Below, one piece after another: positions 45,429-54,305 of a stretch of 64,000 nucleotides of DNA (its first letter is position 1; the number at the start of each line of letters is the position of its first letter). Location of the stretch: NCBI RefSeq assembly GCF_003172915.1, contig NZ_QGKU01000004.1, positions 40,843 to 104,842 on the forward strand. Direction: 5' to 3'. This stretch comes from Meridianimarinicoccus roseus (lineage in GTDB: Bacteria > Pseudomonadota > Alphaproteobacteria > Rhodobacterales > Rhodobacteraceae). Below the pieces are notes generated by a model. That model did not search any database and had not been told where the DNA came from. It saw only the letters and a list, made by a program, of their open reading frames with translations. The position numbers and the translations under genes are program-made.

Positions 45429-47120
45429 TCAGCCCAGCAGGCGGCGCGCGATCACCTGCGCCTGGATCTCCGCCGCGCCTTCGAAGATATTGAGGATGCG
45501 GGCGTCGCAAAGCACGCGACTGATCGCGTATTCCAACGCGAAGCCGTTGCCGCCGTGAATCTGCAACCCGTTATCCGCAGCGGCCCAGGCAACGCGTGCG
45601 CCCAGCAGCTTGGCCATCCCGGCCTCCAGGTCGCAGCGGCGGCCTTCGTCCTTCTCGATCGCCGAGAAATAGGTCAGCTGCCGCGCCACCATGATCTCCA
45701 CCGCCATCATCGCCAACTTTCCGGACACGCGCGGAAACTCGATCAGTGGCTTGCCGAACTGCTTGCGGTCCTGTGCGTACTGCATCGAGATGTCGAGCGC
45801 AGAGCACGCCACGCCCACGGCCCGGGCCGCGGTCTGGATGCGTGCGCTTTCAAACGTCTCCATCAACTGCGCGAAGCCGCGACCTTCCTCGCCGCCCAGA
45901 AGGTTCTCGCCCTTCACCCGGAAGCCGTCGAAGGCGATCTCGTATTCCTTCATGCCGCGATAGCCCAGCACTTCGATCTCGCCGCCGGTCATTCCGTCGG
46001 TCGGGAAGGGGTTGGCGCAGTCGCCCGGGGTCTTCTCGGCGATGAACATCGACAGACCCTTGTAATTGTCCGTCGCGGGGTCCGTGCGCGCCAGCAGCGT
46101 CATGATCTGCGTGCGCGAGGCATGGGTGATCCATGTCTTGTTACCTGTCACCACGTAATCGTCGCCGTCCTTCACCGCGCGGGTGCGCAGCGACCCGAGG
46201 TCCGACCCGGTGTTGGGTTCGGTGAATACGGCGGTCGGCAGCACTTCGGCCGAGGCCAGCTTGGGCAGCCATTTCTGCTTCTGCTCCTCGGTGCCGCCGC
46301 AGAGGATCAACTCCGCCGCGATCTCCGACCGGGTGCCCAGCGATCCGACCCCGATATAGCCGCGCGACAGTTCTTCCGAAACGACGCACATGGAGGCCTT
46401 CGACAACCCGAAGCCGCCGTATTCCTCGGGGATGGTCAGGCCGAACACGCCCATCTCGGCCAGTTCGGTGATGATCTCCATCGGGATCAGCTCGTCCTTC
46501 AGGTGCCATTCATGGGCGTCCGGCAGCACCCGCTCCACCGCGAAGCGACGGAACTGGTCGCGGATCATCTCGAGCTCCTCGTCAAGCCCGCTTGCGCCCA
46601 CGGTCACATTGGCTGACTGTTCGCGCATCAACACCACCAGACGGGTGCGCGCGGCCTGCGTGTTGCCGCCCTGTGTCAGCGCTTGCACCGCGTCGGTCAT
46701 CAGGACCGCGCAGTCTTCCTGGCTCAGGCCCATGTCCTGCGGGCGCAGCATTTCGCCCTGGTTCATCGGCAGGCCGCCATACATCTGCCAAAGGTATTCG
46801 CCGAAGGCGATCTGGTGGATGATCTGCTCCACTTCGCCGAACTTGCCCTGCGCATCCAGCTTTTCGGCCCAGGCCTGCATCTGGCGCAGCGCCTCCACGT
46901 ACGTGGCCAGCCACGCCAGCCCGTGCGCGGCGCTCTGGTGCGCCTCGATCAGCCCGCCAGACACGCGGCCGTTTTCGGTGACCATGCCCGCGACGGACGC
47001 CTTGGCACGGTCCAGCAGCGCCTGCGCCGGATCGAGCGCGGCGCGCGTGAGGGTCAGCAGATCGGCAAGCACCGGTGCGCTTGCGTCGGTGCGGGGCAAA
47101 GTCTGTCCGTCATGGGCCAT
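45429..47120 (-). CDS. acyl-CoA dehydrogenase family protein
   Basis: A 563-aa flavoprotein of the acyl-CoA dehydrogenase superfamily, larger than the usual 380–400 aa because of about 150 extra N-terminal residues. The ACD core is clear: IPEEYGGFGLSKASMCVVSE, AVFTEPNTGSDLGSLRTRAV, TGNKTWITHASRTQIMTLLAR and the C-terminal AADNGLQIHGGNGFALEYAI. Electrons would go to the ETF encoded at 59589–61273. Substrate chain length is not predictable. I start at ATG 47120 (MAHDGQTLPRTD); the longer frame to 47180 is not supported by conserved residues. Confidence 0.92.
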   Translation of the reverse strand: MAHDGQTLPRTDASAPVLADLLTLTRAALDPAQALLDRAKASVAGMVTENGRVSGGLIEAHQSAAHGLAWLATYVEALRQMQAWAEKLDAQGKFGEVEQIIHQIAFGEYLWQMYGGLPMNQGEMLRPQDMGLSQEDCAVLMTDAVQALTQGGNTQAARTRLVVLMREQSANVTVGASGLDEELEMIRDQFRRFAVERVLPDAHEWHLKDELIPMEIITELAEMGVFGLTIPEEYGGFGLSKASMCVVSEELSRGYIGVGSLGTRSEIAAELILCGGTEEQKQKWLPKLASAEVLPTAVFTEPNTGSDLGSLRTRAVKDGDDYVVTGNKTWITHASRTQIMTLLARTDPATDNYKGLSMFIAEKTPGDCANPFPTDGMTGGEIEVLGYRGMKEYEIAFDGFRVKGENLLGGEEGRGFAQLMETFESARIQTAARAVGVACSALDISMQYAQDRKQFGKPLIEFPRVSGKLAMMAVEIMVARQLTYFSAIEKDEGRRCDLEAGMAKLLGARVAWAAADNGLQIHGGNGFALEYAISRVLCDARILNIFEGAAEIQAQVIARRLLG

Positions 47121-47282
47121 GAATCGGTTCCTCTCAGTGATCTCGCACGGCATACGCATTTCGCACCTGCAGCGCAACAAATTTTCAAAACGAGCGCAAT
47201 ACTTGAAGCATTATGACCGTCACAGGTTTTGCGCCGCAGCGGCAACACGGGCATATAGGGCGGGTCGTCTCAGGGAAAACCC

Positions 47283-48059
47283 ATGGAATTCGCATCCTTG
47301 CTCCTTCCGCTGCCCATTCTTGCGGCCGTGGTCGCCGTTACTCTCGTCGCCAGTTTCGTCAAGGGCGCGGTCGGCTTTGCCATGCCGATGATCATGATGT
47401 CCGGCCTTGCCAGCGTCATGCCGCCCGATCGCGCACTCGCCACGCTCATCATACCCACGTTGCTCGCCAATCTCTGGCAGATCCTGCGGGGCGGATTGCC
47501 GCAAGCCCGTGCCGTGCTGCGCGACTTCTGGCGCTACATCGCCGTCGTGCTGGTGTGCATCGCGGTTTTTGCGCAGCTACTGACCTCTCTGCCGCCCGGC
47601 GTCGTATATCTTGTACTGGGCGTACCGATCGTGGCCTTTTCTTTGGTGCAGATCGTCGGCTGGAAGCCGCGCATCGCACCGGGCGCACGCTGGGCCGCCG
47701 ATATCGGCATCGGGCTTCTGGCGGGGCTGATGGGCGGGCTGTCGGGGGTCTGGGGGCCGCCGACCGTGCTGTACCTGCTGGCCATCGACGCACCGAAGAA
47801 ATCCGCGATCTCGGTCCAGGGGGTGGTCTATGGCGCGGGGTCGGTGGTGCTGCTGCTGTCGCACCTGCGGTCCGGAGTGCTGAACGCGGACAGCGTTCCG
47901 CTGTCGGCGGCGATGGTACTGCCGATGGTCGCCGGGCTCTGGGTCGGGCAGCTCGTGCAGGACCGGCTGGACCAGCGCAGATTTCGCCGTGCGATGCTGT
48001 TCGTACTGGTGATCGTCGGGCTCAACCTCGTGCGGCGCGGCCTGGCCGATCTGGGCTGA
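47283..48059 (+). CDS. TSUP family transporter (sulfite exporter TauE/SafE type)
   Basis: A 258-aa inner-membrane protein with about eight helices. The TSUP repeats are visible (LVASFVKGAVGFAMPMIMMS at the N-terminus and GLMGGLSGVWGPPTVLYLLA in the second half). The family exports sulfite, sulfoacetate or similar organosulfur anions; the substrate here is unknown. It is divergent from the acyl-CoA dehydrogenase gene across a 162-bp gap and converges on pckA. Confidence 0.9.
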   Translation: MEFASLLLPLPILAAVVAVTLVASFVKGAVGFAMPMIMMSGLASVMPPDRALATLIIPTLLANLWQILRGGLPQARAVLRDFWRYIAVVLVCIAVFAQLLTSLPPGVVYLVLGVPIVAFSLVQIVGWKPRIAPGARWAADIGIGLLAGLMGGLSGVWGPPTVLYLLAIDAPKKSAISVQGVVYGAGSVVLLLSHLRSGVLNADSVPLSAAMVLPMVAGLWVGQLVQDRLDQRRFRRAMLFVLVIVGLNLVRRGLADLG

Positions 48060-48162
48060 GCGGCGGGCGGCCGGACCGCGAAAGCGGTGATGGCGCAGGC
48101 TGGCAACGCGAACGGGGCGCGCCGGTCCGACACGCCCCGCCCCCATCCCGCTGCGCGGCGCG

Positions 48163-49761
48163 TCAGCCGATGGCGACGGCCTTCACGTCGTCGTCGATAT
48201 GCGCGACGTACTGGTCGAAGTTCTCGGCGAACATGTCGACCAACTTCTGCGCCTGTGCGTCATAGGCCTTCTTGTCGGCCCATGTGCTGCGCGGATCGAG
48301 CAGTTTTGCATCCACACCCTCCACCGTCACCGGCACCTCGAACCCGAAGTTCGGATCCTTGCGGAAGGTTGATTCCGACAGTGACCCGTCCAGCGCGGCG
48401 GTCAGCAGCGCGCGGGTGGCCGCAATCGGCATCCGGCTGCCGGTGCCGAAGGCGCCGCCGGTCCAGCCGGTGTTCACCAGCCAGCAGGTCGCGCCGTGCT
48501 TGGCGATCTTGTCGCGCAGCAGGTTGCCGTACACTTCCGGGCGCATCGGCATGAAAGGCGCGCCAAAGCAGGTCGAGAACACGGGCGAAGGTTCGGTCAC
48601 GCCGCGTTCGGTGCCCGCCATCTTGGACGTGAAGCCGGAAAGGAAGTGATACATCGCCTGCGCCGGGGTGAGGCGGCTGATCGGCGGCAACACACCAAAG
48701 GCGTCGCAGGTCAGCATGATGATGTTCTTCGGGTGTCCGCCAAGCGCGGTGTCCGACGCGTTGGAGATGTAGTCGAGAGGATAGGCGCAGCGCATGTTCG
48801 GCGTCAGGCTGTCATCCTCGAAATCCAGTTCCTTGGTTTCGGGATCGAAGACCATGTTCTCGATCACCGTGCCGAACTTCTTCGTTGTGGCGTAGATCTC
48901 GGGCTCGGCCTTGGGCGACAGGCTGATCGTCTTGGCATAGCAGCCGCCCTCGAAGTTGAAGGTGCCGCGGTCCGACCAGCCGTGTTCATCGTCGCCGATC
49001 AGCGTACGCGCCGGGTCCGCGGACAGCGTGGTCTTGCCGGTGCCCGACAGGCCGAAGAAGATGGCCGTGTCCACCGGGTTGCCGGTCGCATGGTTTGCCG
49101 AGCAGTGCATCGGCATCACGCCCTTCTCGGGCAGCAGGTAGTTCAGCAGCGTGAAGACGGACTTCTTGTTCTCGCCCGCATACTCTGTGCCGCCGATCAG
49201 GATCATCTTCTTGGCGAAGTTCAGCGCGATTACCGTGTCAGACTTGCAGCCGTGCTTTTCGGGATCGGCCTTGAAGCTTGGAACGTTGACGATCGTGAAC
49301 TCGGGCACGAACCCGTCCAGTTCCTCGCGGGCGGGGCGGCGCAGCAGGTGCCGGATGAACAGGTTGTGCCAGGCCAGTTCGGTCACGACCCGCACATCGA
49401 GCCGCAGCTGGGGGTCGGCGCCGCCATAAAGGTCCTGCACGAAGAAATCGCGGCCCTTCATGTGCGACAGCATATCGGCATGGAGCGCGTCGAAGCCTTC
49501 GGGCGACATCTCGGCGTTGTTGTCCCACCAGATCCTGTCGGCCACGTCCGGCGTCTTGACGACGTGCTTGTCCTTGGGCGACCGACCCGTGTACTTGCCC
49601 GTGGACACGAGGAAGGTGCCGCCCTGGCCTAGGACGCCCTCGTCACGCTTGATCGCCTCGGCGATCAGGTCCGGCTCCAGCAGGTTGTAATAGACCGAGC
49701 CGAGCCCATCCATGCCCTGATCTTCCAGCTTGTGCGAGGGGTTCACGCGCCCATGTTCCAT
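48163..49761 (-). CDS. pckA: phosphoenolpyruvate carboxykinase (ATP)
   Basis: A 532-aa gluconeogenic enzyme converting oxaloacetate to phosphoenolpyruvate. The kinase-type Walker A is [14 protein letters not shown], and the PEPCK signature [11 protein letters not shown] is close to it. [20 protein letters not shown] is also diagnostic. The length is normal. A TATAGC box on the minus strand near 49881 could be its -10. The gene diverges from the hprK operon, as in related genomes. Confidence 0.97.
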   Translation of the reverse strand: MEHGRVNPSHKLEDQGMDGLGSVYYNLLEPDLIAEAIKRDEGVLGQGGTFLVSTGKYTGRSPKDKHVVKTPDVADRIWWDNNAEMSPEGFDALHADMLSHMKGRDFFVQDLYGGADPQLRLDVRVVTELAWHNLFIRHLLRRPAREELDGFVPEFTIVNVPSFKADPEKHGCKSDTVIALNFAKKMILIGGTEYAGENKKSVFTLLNYLLPEKGVMPMHCSANHATGNPVDTAIFFGLSGTGKTTLSADPARTLIGDDEHGWSDRGTFNFEGGCYAKTISLSPKAEPEIYATTKKFGTVIENMVFDPETKELDFEDDSLTPNMRCAYPLDYISNASDTALGGHPKNIIMLTCDAFGVLPPISRLTPAQAMYHFLSGFTSKMAGTERGVTEPSPVFSTCFGAPFMPMRPEVYGNLLRDKIAKHGATCWLVNTGWTGGAFGTGSRMPIAATRALLTAALDGSLSESTFRKDPNFGFEVPVTVEGVDAKLLDPRSTWADKKAYDAQAQKLVDMFAENFDQYVAHIDDDVKAVAIG

Positions 49762-50171
49762 TGCAATCTCTCCAGACGCCTCGAATGGCGTTGCGTTACG
49801 CAGACTGTTCGGGGATCGGGCGCGCGAAGATCGCTGCGCCTGAAAACGCTCCGGTCATCCCAGAGTGGGGTGACGAGGGTGCTATACCACGCAGGCAACA
49901 GGGCAAAACAGGTCGGTTTCGCACAGTTAGCGCAATCACGTCGATGTTTGCGCCACCAAGGTAAAGGCGTTCCCGCAACAATGGGCAATTCGCGTGCTGC
50001 GGGAAAAATGGTAGCGCCCGAGGTTTCTTGCCGCACCGCAGTGAGTCGCGGCGCCGCATGTTGCGCTTGCAGCATCCACCGGACCGGCCCATCATGATCC
50101 TGCAGCGCCACTCCGGTCGTGCGGTCGGTGTTCCGGCGCTGCCAGCCGCCTCTGACGCCGGATGCTCCGCC
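49762..50171. other. 410-bp region between pckA and hprK
   Basis: No gene is supported. In many related alphaproteobacteria the chvI–chvG two-component genes sit at this place, and neither a receiver domain nor a histidine kinase remnant can be seen here. The stretch must carry the promoters of pckA (minus) and of the hprK operon (plus). In-frame starts for hprK at 50028 and 50094 fall in it but lack a good ribosome binding site. Confidence 0.6.
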
Positions 50172-50630
50172 ATGCCCGACCCCGATCCCGACGAGATCCG
50201 CCATGCCACGACGGTGGCCGTGGCCGGGCGCGGGCTGATGATCGAGGGTGCGTCGGGCGACGGCAAGTCGTCGCTGGCGCTGGTGCTGATGGCGCACGGC
50301 GCGCAACTGGTGGCCGACGACCGCACCGCGCTGCGCCTCGGCGGGCGCCCCGAACGGGTCTGGGCCGACGCGCCGCCCGGCCTGCCGCCGCTGATCGAGG
50401 CGCGCGGCATCGGGCTGATGCCCGCGCGGCTGTCGGGGCCGGTGCCGCTGGCGGCGGTGGTGCGGCTCGACCTGCCGGAACCCGCGCGCCTGCCGCCCCG
50501 GCGCAGCACCGACGTGCTCGGCCAGAAGGTCGCCTTGTTTCACGCGCCGGGAAATGCACATTTCCCACATGCCCTTCTGCAATATCTCAGGCAGGGCGGC
50601 GGATCGTGGGAGGACGACGCGGAACCATGA
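50172..50630 (+). CDS. hprK: HPr kinase/phosphorylase (short alphaproteobacterial form)
   Basis: A 152-aa protein consisting only of the C-terminal HPr kinase domain. Walker A is GASGDGKSS followed by LALVLMAHGAQLVADDRT, the typical continuation in this family. It phosphorylates the Ser of HPr (Ser49 of the HPr encoded downstream) to regulate carbon use. The N-terminal domain of the Firmicute enzyme is absent, as usual in alphaproteobacteria. The start at ATG 50172 is the most family-like; two in-frame ATG upstream are possible. It overlaps rapZ by 4 bp. Confidence 0.87.
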   Translation: MPDPDPDEIRHATTVAVAGRGLMIEGASGDGKSSLALVLMAHGAQLVADDRTALRLGGRPERVWADAPPGLPPLIEARGIGLMPARLSGPVPLAAVVRLDLPEPARLPPRRSTDVLGQKVALFHAPGNAHFPHALLQYLRQGGGSWEDDAEP

Positions 50631-51568
50631 CGACAGGCGTGCCATCCGGGCCAGGTGCGGCCCCGCGGGCCGGACGGATCGTGCTGGTGACCGGCCCCTC
50701 GGGCGCGGGGCGGTCCACCGCGCTGGCCGCGCTGGAAGATCTGGGCTGCGAGACGATCGACAACATCCCGTTGCGGCTGGTGCCGCGGCTGCTGGACGGG
50801 CCGACTCTGGACCGTCCGGTGGTGTTGTGCATCGACGTGCGCAATCGCGATTTCAGCGTGTCCGGGTTGCTCGAACTGGTCGACTGGCTCGGGTCCGGCG
50901 GGGCCGGGCCCGGCGCGGCGGTGGAACTGCTCTATCTCGACGCGCGGCCCGACGTGCTGCAGCGCCGGTATTCCGAAACCCGGCGGCGTCATCCCCTCGC
51001 GCCGGCCGAGACCGCGCAGATCGGGATCGAGCGCGAGCTTGACCTGCTGGCGCCGGTGCGCGCGCGGGCGGACCTGCTGATCGACACCTCGGCGCTGACG
51101 CCGCACGATCTGAAGGCCGAACTGGCGCGCTGGTTCGACCCGGAGGGCGGGCAGAAGATGGCGGTGATGCTGCATTCGTTCAGCTACAAGCGCGGGATGC
51201 CGCGCGGGATCGACATGGTGTTCGACTGCCGCTTCCTCGACAATCCCTATTGGGACGAAAGCCTTCGCGGGCTGGACGGGCGCGACGCGCGTGTGGCGGA
51301 CTACATCGCGCGCGATGACAGATATGCCCCGTTCTTCGAAAAAGTTAACGATATTGTCTGTTTTCTGTTGCCGGCCTATGCCGCCGAAGGCAAGTCCTAC
51401 CTGTCGCTGGGCTTCGGGTGCACCGGGGGGCAGCACCGATCGGTGGCAATGGCGGCGGCGCTGGCCGCGGCACTTGAGGATGCTGGCTGGAAGGTGGCGG
51501 TCCGGCATCACGAACTGGAACACAAGGGCCGGGTGACGGACCTTCGAAGCAGCGGGGCAAGGCGGTGA
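50627..51568 (+). CDS. rapZ: RapZ-type nucleotide-binding protein
   Basis: A 313-aa protein of the YvcJ/RapZ family, an RNA-binding adaptor or GTPase-like regulator associated with PTS signalling. The P-loop reads GPSGAGRST, with Arg in place of the usual Lys. The C-terminal RNA-binding part has FSYKRGMPRGIDMVFDCRFL, DNPYW and GCTGGQHRSV. ATGA overlap with hprK and TGA/GTG overlap with the EIIA gene place it in a fully coupled operon. Confidence 0.94.
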   Translation: MTTGVPSGPGAAPRAGRIVLVTGPSGAGRSTALAALEDLGCETIDNIPLRLVPRLLDGPTLDRPVVLCIDVRNRDFSVSGLLELVDWLGSGGAGPGAAVELLYLDARPDVLQRRYSETRRRHPLAPAETAQIGIERELDLLAPVRARADLLIDTSALTPHDLKAELARWFDPEGGQKMAVMLHSFSYKRGMPRGIDMVFDCRFLDNPYWDESLRGLDGRDARVADYIARDDRYAPFFEKVNDIVCFLLPAYAAEGKSYLSLGFGCTGGQHRSVAMAAALAAALEDAGWKVAVRHHELEHKGRVTDLRSSGARR

Positions 51569-51957
51569 TCGGCATCGTGATCGTGGCCCATGGCGGTCTT
51601 GCGCGGGAATATCTCTCGGCGGTCGAACACGTGCTGGGCGCGCAGGAGGGCATGCGTGCCGTGTCCATCGCCGCGCAGGAGGACCGCGAGGGCAAGCGGC
51701 TCGAGATTGGCGCAGTGGCCGACGCTGTGGATACCGGCGACGGCGTGATCATCGTGACCGACATGTTCGGCGGCTCGCCGTCCAACCTGTCGCTGGCCGC
51801 GAGCGGCAAGCCCGGGCGCCGGATCATGTACGGGGCCAACCTGCCGATGCTGATCAAGCTGGTGAAGTCGCGGCACCTGTCGGTGCCCGAGGCGGTGGAG
51901 AACGCGCTGCAGGCCGGGCGGAAATACCTTGATTGCTTTGACGCTTTCGGCAATTGA
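51565..51957 (+). CDS. PTS EIIA, mannose-type (regulatory PTS)
   Basis: A 130-aa EIIA-Man-like phosphocarrier. The phosphorylatable His9 lies in IVIVAHGGLAREY, and the ITDMFGGSPSN-type segment (TDMFGGSPSNLSLA) is present. No EIIB/C transporter is nearby, so this belongs to the regulatory PTS that accepts phosphate from HPr and acts as a signal rather than in sugar uptake. The GTG start overlaps the rapZ stop. Confidence 0.93.
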   Translation: MIGIVIVAHGGLAREYLSAVEHVLGAQEGMRAVSIAAQEDREGKRLEIGAVADAVDTGDGVIIVTDMFGGSPSNLSLAASGKPGRRIMYGANLPMLIKLVKSRHLSVPEAVENALQAGRKYLDCFDAFGN

Positions 51958-51967
51958 GATGGTCAGC

Positions 51968-52246
51968 ATGACCGACAGCATCGTCAAGACACTTATGATC
52001 GTGAACGAAAAGGGCCTGCACGCGCGTGCGTCGGCCAAGCTCGTGGAGGTCGTGGAGGCGCATGACGCGCGGGCCGAGGTGTCCAAGGACGGGCTGAGCG
52101 CGTCGGGTGACAGCATCATGGGGCTGCTGATGCTGGGTGCGGCCCGCGGATCGCAGATCGAGGTGGCGGTGTCGGGCCCGCAGGCGGCGGAACTGGCCGA
52201 AGCGCTCGAACGGCTGGTGGCGCAGCGGTTCGGTGAAGATGTCTGA
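51968..52246 (+). CDS. ptsH: HPr phosphocarrier protein
   Basis: A 92-aa HPr. The EI-phosphorylated His18 is in EKGLHARASAK and the HprK-phosphorylated Ser49 in SASGDSIMGLLML, so both control sites are kept. I start at ATG 51968 with GAGATGG upstream; ATG 51959 would add three residues. It is the last gene of hprK–rapZ–EIIA–HPr. Confidence 0.94.
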   Translation: MTDSIVKTLMIVNEKGLHARASAKLVEVVEAHDARAEVSKDGLSASGDSIMGLLMLGAARGSQIEVAVSGPQAAELAEALERLVAQRFGEDV

Positions 52247-52275
52247 CCGCCGCGCGCAGTCGGCGAGGGCGCGCC

Positions 52276-53169
52276 GTGGTTGACAGCTATTCTCCGCGGC
52301 GGCAGGCCGAGATCGCGGCCGCGGGCGATTTCGCGCCGCCCGACTATGTGCCCTACGACAAGCGCAAGCTGTCCTATGCCAACACGTTCGACAACGGGAT
52401 GCAGGCAGCCACCATCAAGACGATGGAATGGATGACCGGCAAGCTGACGCTGCTGCGGCTGATCCGGCAGTTCGAACGCACCGGCGTGCCCGAGGGGCAG
52501 GCGTTCTGGGCCAAGGCGCTGGCGACGATGGGGATCGAGTTGACCACGCCCGAGGAGCAGATCCGCCGGATCCCGCGCGACGGGCCGGTGGTGGTGGTGG
52601 CGAACCACCCGCACGGGTTGGTCGACGGGATGGTGCTGGCCGAACTGATCGGGCGGGTGCGCGAGGATTACAAGATCCTGACTCGCTCGCTGCTGACCGG
52701 GGTGGACGAGGTGCGCCGCTTCATGATCCCGGTGCCGTTCCCGCACGAGGTGGACGCGCTGCAGCAGAACCTGGAAATGCGGCGCCGCGCAATGGATCAC
52801 CTGGCGCTGGGCGGGGTGATCGTGCTGTTCCCGTCGGGCGTCGTGGCCTCGTCGCGCACGATGTTCGGCCCGGCGGTGGAGGCGGACTGGAACCCGTTCA
52901 CCGCGAAGATGATCCAGCGCAGCCGCGCGACGGTTCTGCCGGTGTTCTTTCCGGGGCAGAACAGCCGTTGGTATCAGGTGGCGAACCGGATGTCGGCGAC
53001 GCTGCGCCAGGGGCTGCTGATCCACGAGGTGGTGCACGCGCTCAACCGACCGCAGGGGCCGGTGGTGGGCATGCCGATCCCGCCCGAAGAGATCGCGGAA
53101 TGGTCGGCCAAGCCGCGCGCAATGGTGGAATGGCTGCGCCAGCGTACGTTGGGTCTTCGCGGCAGCTGA
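52276..53169 (+). CDS. lysophospholipid acyltransferase family protein
   Basis: A 297-aa acyltransferase of the PlsC superfamily. The catalytic motif is NHPHGLVDG (110–118), followed by the second block VLFPSGVVASSRTMFGPA. It transfers an acyl chain to a lysophospholipid or an ornithine-lipid-type precursor at the inner membrane. No strong transmembrane helix is seen. The GTG start lies 29 bp after ptsH, so co-transcription is likely. Confidence 0.87.
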   Translation: MVDSYSPRRQAEIAAAGDFAPPDYVPYDKRKLSYANTFDNGMQAATIKTMEWMTGKLTLLRLIRQFERTGVPEGQAFWAKALATMGIELTTPEEQIRRIPRDGPVVVVANHPHGLVDGMVLAELIGRVREDYKILTRSLLTGVDEVRRFMIPVPFPHEVDALQQNLEMRRRAMDHLALGGVIVLFPSGVVASSRTMFGPAVEADWNPFTAKMIQRSRATVLPVFFPGQNSRWYQVANRMSATLRQGLLIHEVVHALNRPQGPVVGMPIPPEEIAEWSAKPRAMVEWLRQRTLGLRGS

Positions 53170-53212
53170 TCGGCGTACCGCACCAGGGCTCTGTTCACTT
53201 CCCGGAACCGGG

Positions 53213-53291
53213 CGCTCCCGCCCGTCTTCGACACCTTCCGGTGTCTCATCCCGTTGGGCCGCGCAGGCTGCGCCTGCGGGCGGTCCGCCGG
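53213..53291. repeat. two-hairpin intergenic repeat, copy B
   Basis: Second copy of the element at 35039. The shared blocks are identical, while the loop changes from TGCA to TTCC (GACACC-TTCC-GGTGTC) and the second hairpin becomes GCAGGC-TGC-GCCTGC. Stems are kept where bases differ, which suggests selection for structure. It lies between the acyltransferase gene and the end of the bestrophin-like pseudogene. Confidence 0.85.
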
Positions 53292-53337
53292 ATGGGCGCG
53301 CACGCCGTTCTGCAGGCGGGGAAGGGCAGGACCGGTG

Positions 53338-54134
53338 TCAGCCTTCTTCCAACATCGCATCAAGTTCCGCGACAAGCATCCGCATCTGGGCGGCATCGAG
53401 CCGCACAAAGCCTTCGCGCGGACGTTCGAAGTCGAGGATGACGATCAACACCGCCGCCAGCAGAGCCCAGCGAACAGGAAGGTCCGCCACGTCAGAGCCC
53501 GCCCTTGCAGCGCCGCGCTGTTCGAGGTCACGGTCAGAGCCGTGCAGGCCGCCAACAGGATCATCGCCTTGGCCAGCAACGGCGCGAACCGCACCCCGGC
53601 CGCACAGCGCCTTGTGTGGGCATCCAGCACGTCGGGTGATGCCGCGCGCCACTGCCGCGCGGATTGGCGCCGGAGTTGCTCCGCCGGTCGCCGCCATCGC
53701 GGTCGGCCAAAGCACCGCCTGTGCCGCCAGCGTTTCCGACAGCACGTCCTCTCGTTCGGTCGGCCGCACCAGCCCCGTTTCCTCCAGAATGCGGGTTTCG
53801 GCATGGGCGGCCAACGCTTCGCGGAGCGCCGTGCGGCCCGCTTCGGCCACCGGGTCCGCCTGCAGGAAGGCCGTGCCGATGGCCGCGACCTCCTCGATCT
53901 GGGCATGGCGCCGATCCCCGGCGCCGCTCTGCGCGAAGCTGAAAGTAAAGGCGAGAAACAGGCCGAGCAGCGCGATCATAGCGCTGTTCATGGACTCGCC
54001 GACGACCGCTTTCCCGGTTCCGTCCCGGGCAAGGGCCGCCTCGCGGCTGGCGCGGCCGATCCGGTGCCCGCCATAGGCACAGAGCGGCAGCACCAGCAGG
54101 ATCAGGATGGCCAGCAGCCAAGCGGCGACATCAT
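53338..54134 (-). pseudogene. bestrophin-like (DUF4239) membrane protein gene with compensating frameshifts
   Basis: The conserved sequence lies in two frames. The N-terminal part (MNSAMIALLGLFLAFTFSF, then EEVAAIGTAFLQADPVAEAG) and the C-terminal part (LLAAVLIVILDFERPREGFV) share one frame. The middle, with a transmembrane helix (LLAKAMILLAACTALTVTS), is in another. The breaks fall near 53630 (one extra base after the codons for GIT) and near 53500 (one missing base). The uninterrupted 251-codon frame therefore replaces about 45 residues with nonsense. The 5' end also seems shifted: the ATGs at 54134 and 54131 are out of frame with the first helix (WLLAILILLVLPLCAYGG). Real decay or sequencing errors are both possible. 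Confidence 0.75.
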
Positions 54135-54305
54135 TGCCCTGCCCCCGCCTGGTGTGCCCGGCTCACGCACCCACGCGGCCGTCTGGTTCCGCTGCCTCGT
54201 GTCAAGCGTCCTGCCCGCATGTGTCGCCCCGGCGGTCCGCCCTTCCGGGCCGTCCGCACTCAGCTCTGGTTCGGTGGACGGAGAAAAGGTGGCCGGGCGC
54301 GCCGA

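Noticed and set aside
48060..48162. Hairpins ACCGC-GAAA-GCGGT and GGGGCG…CGCCCC between the TSUP and pckA genes
   Set aside because: Short or long-looped stems without a T-run; not strong enough to call as terminators.
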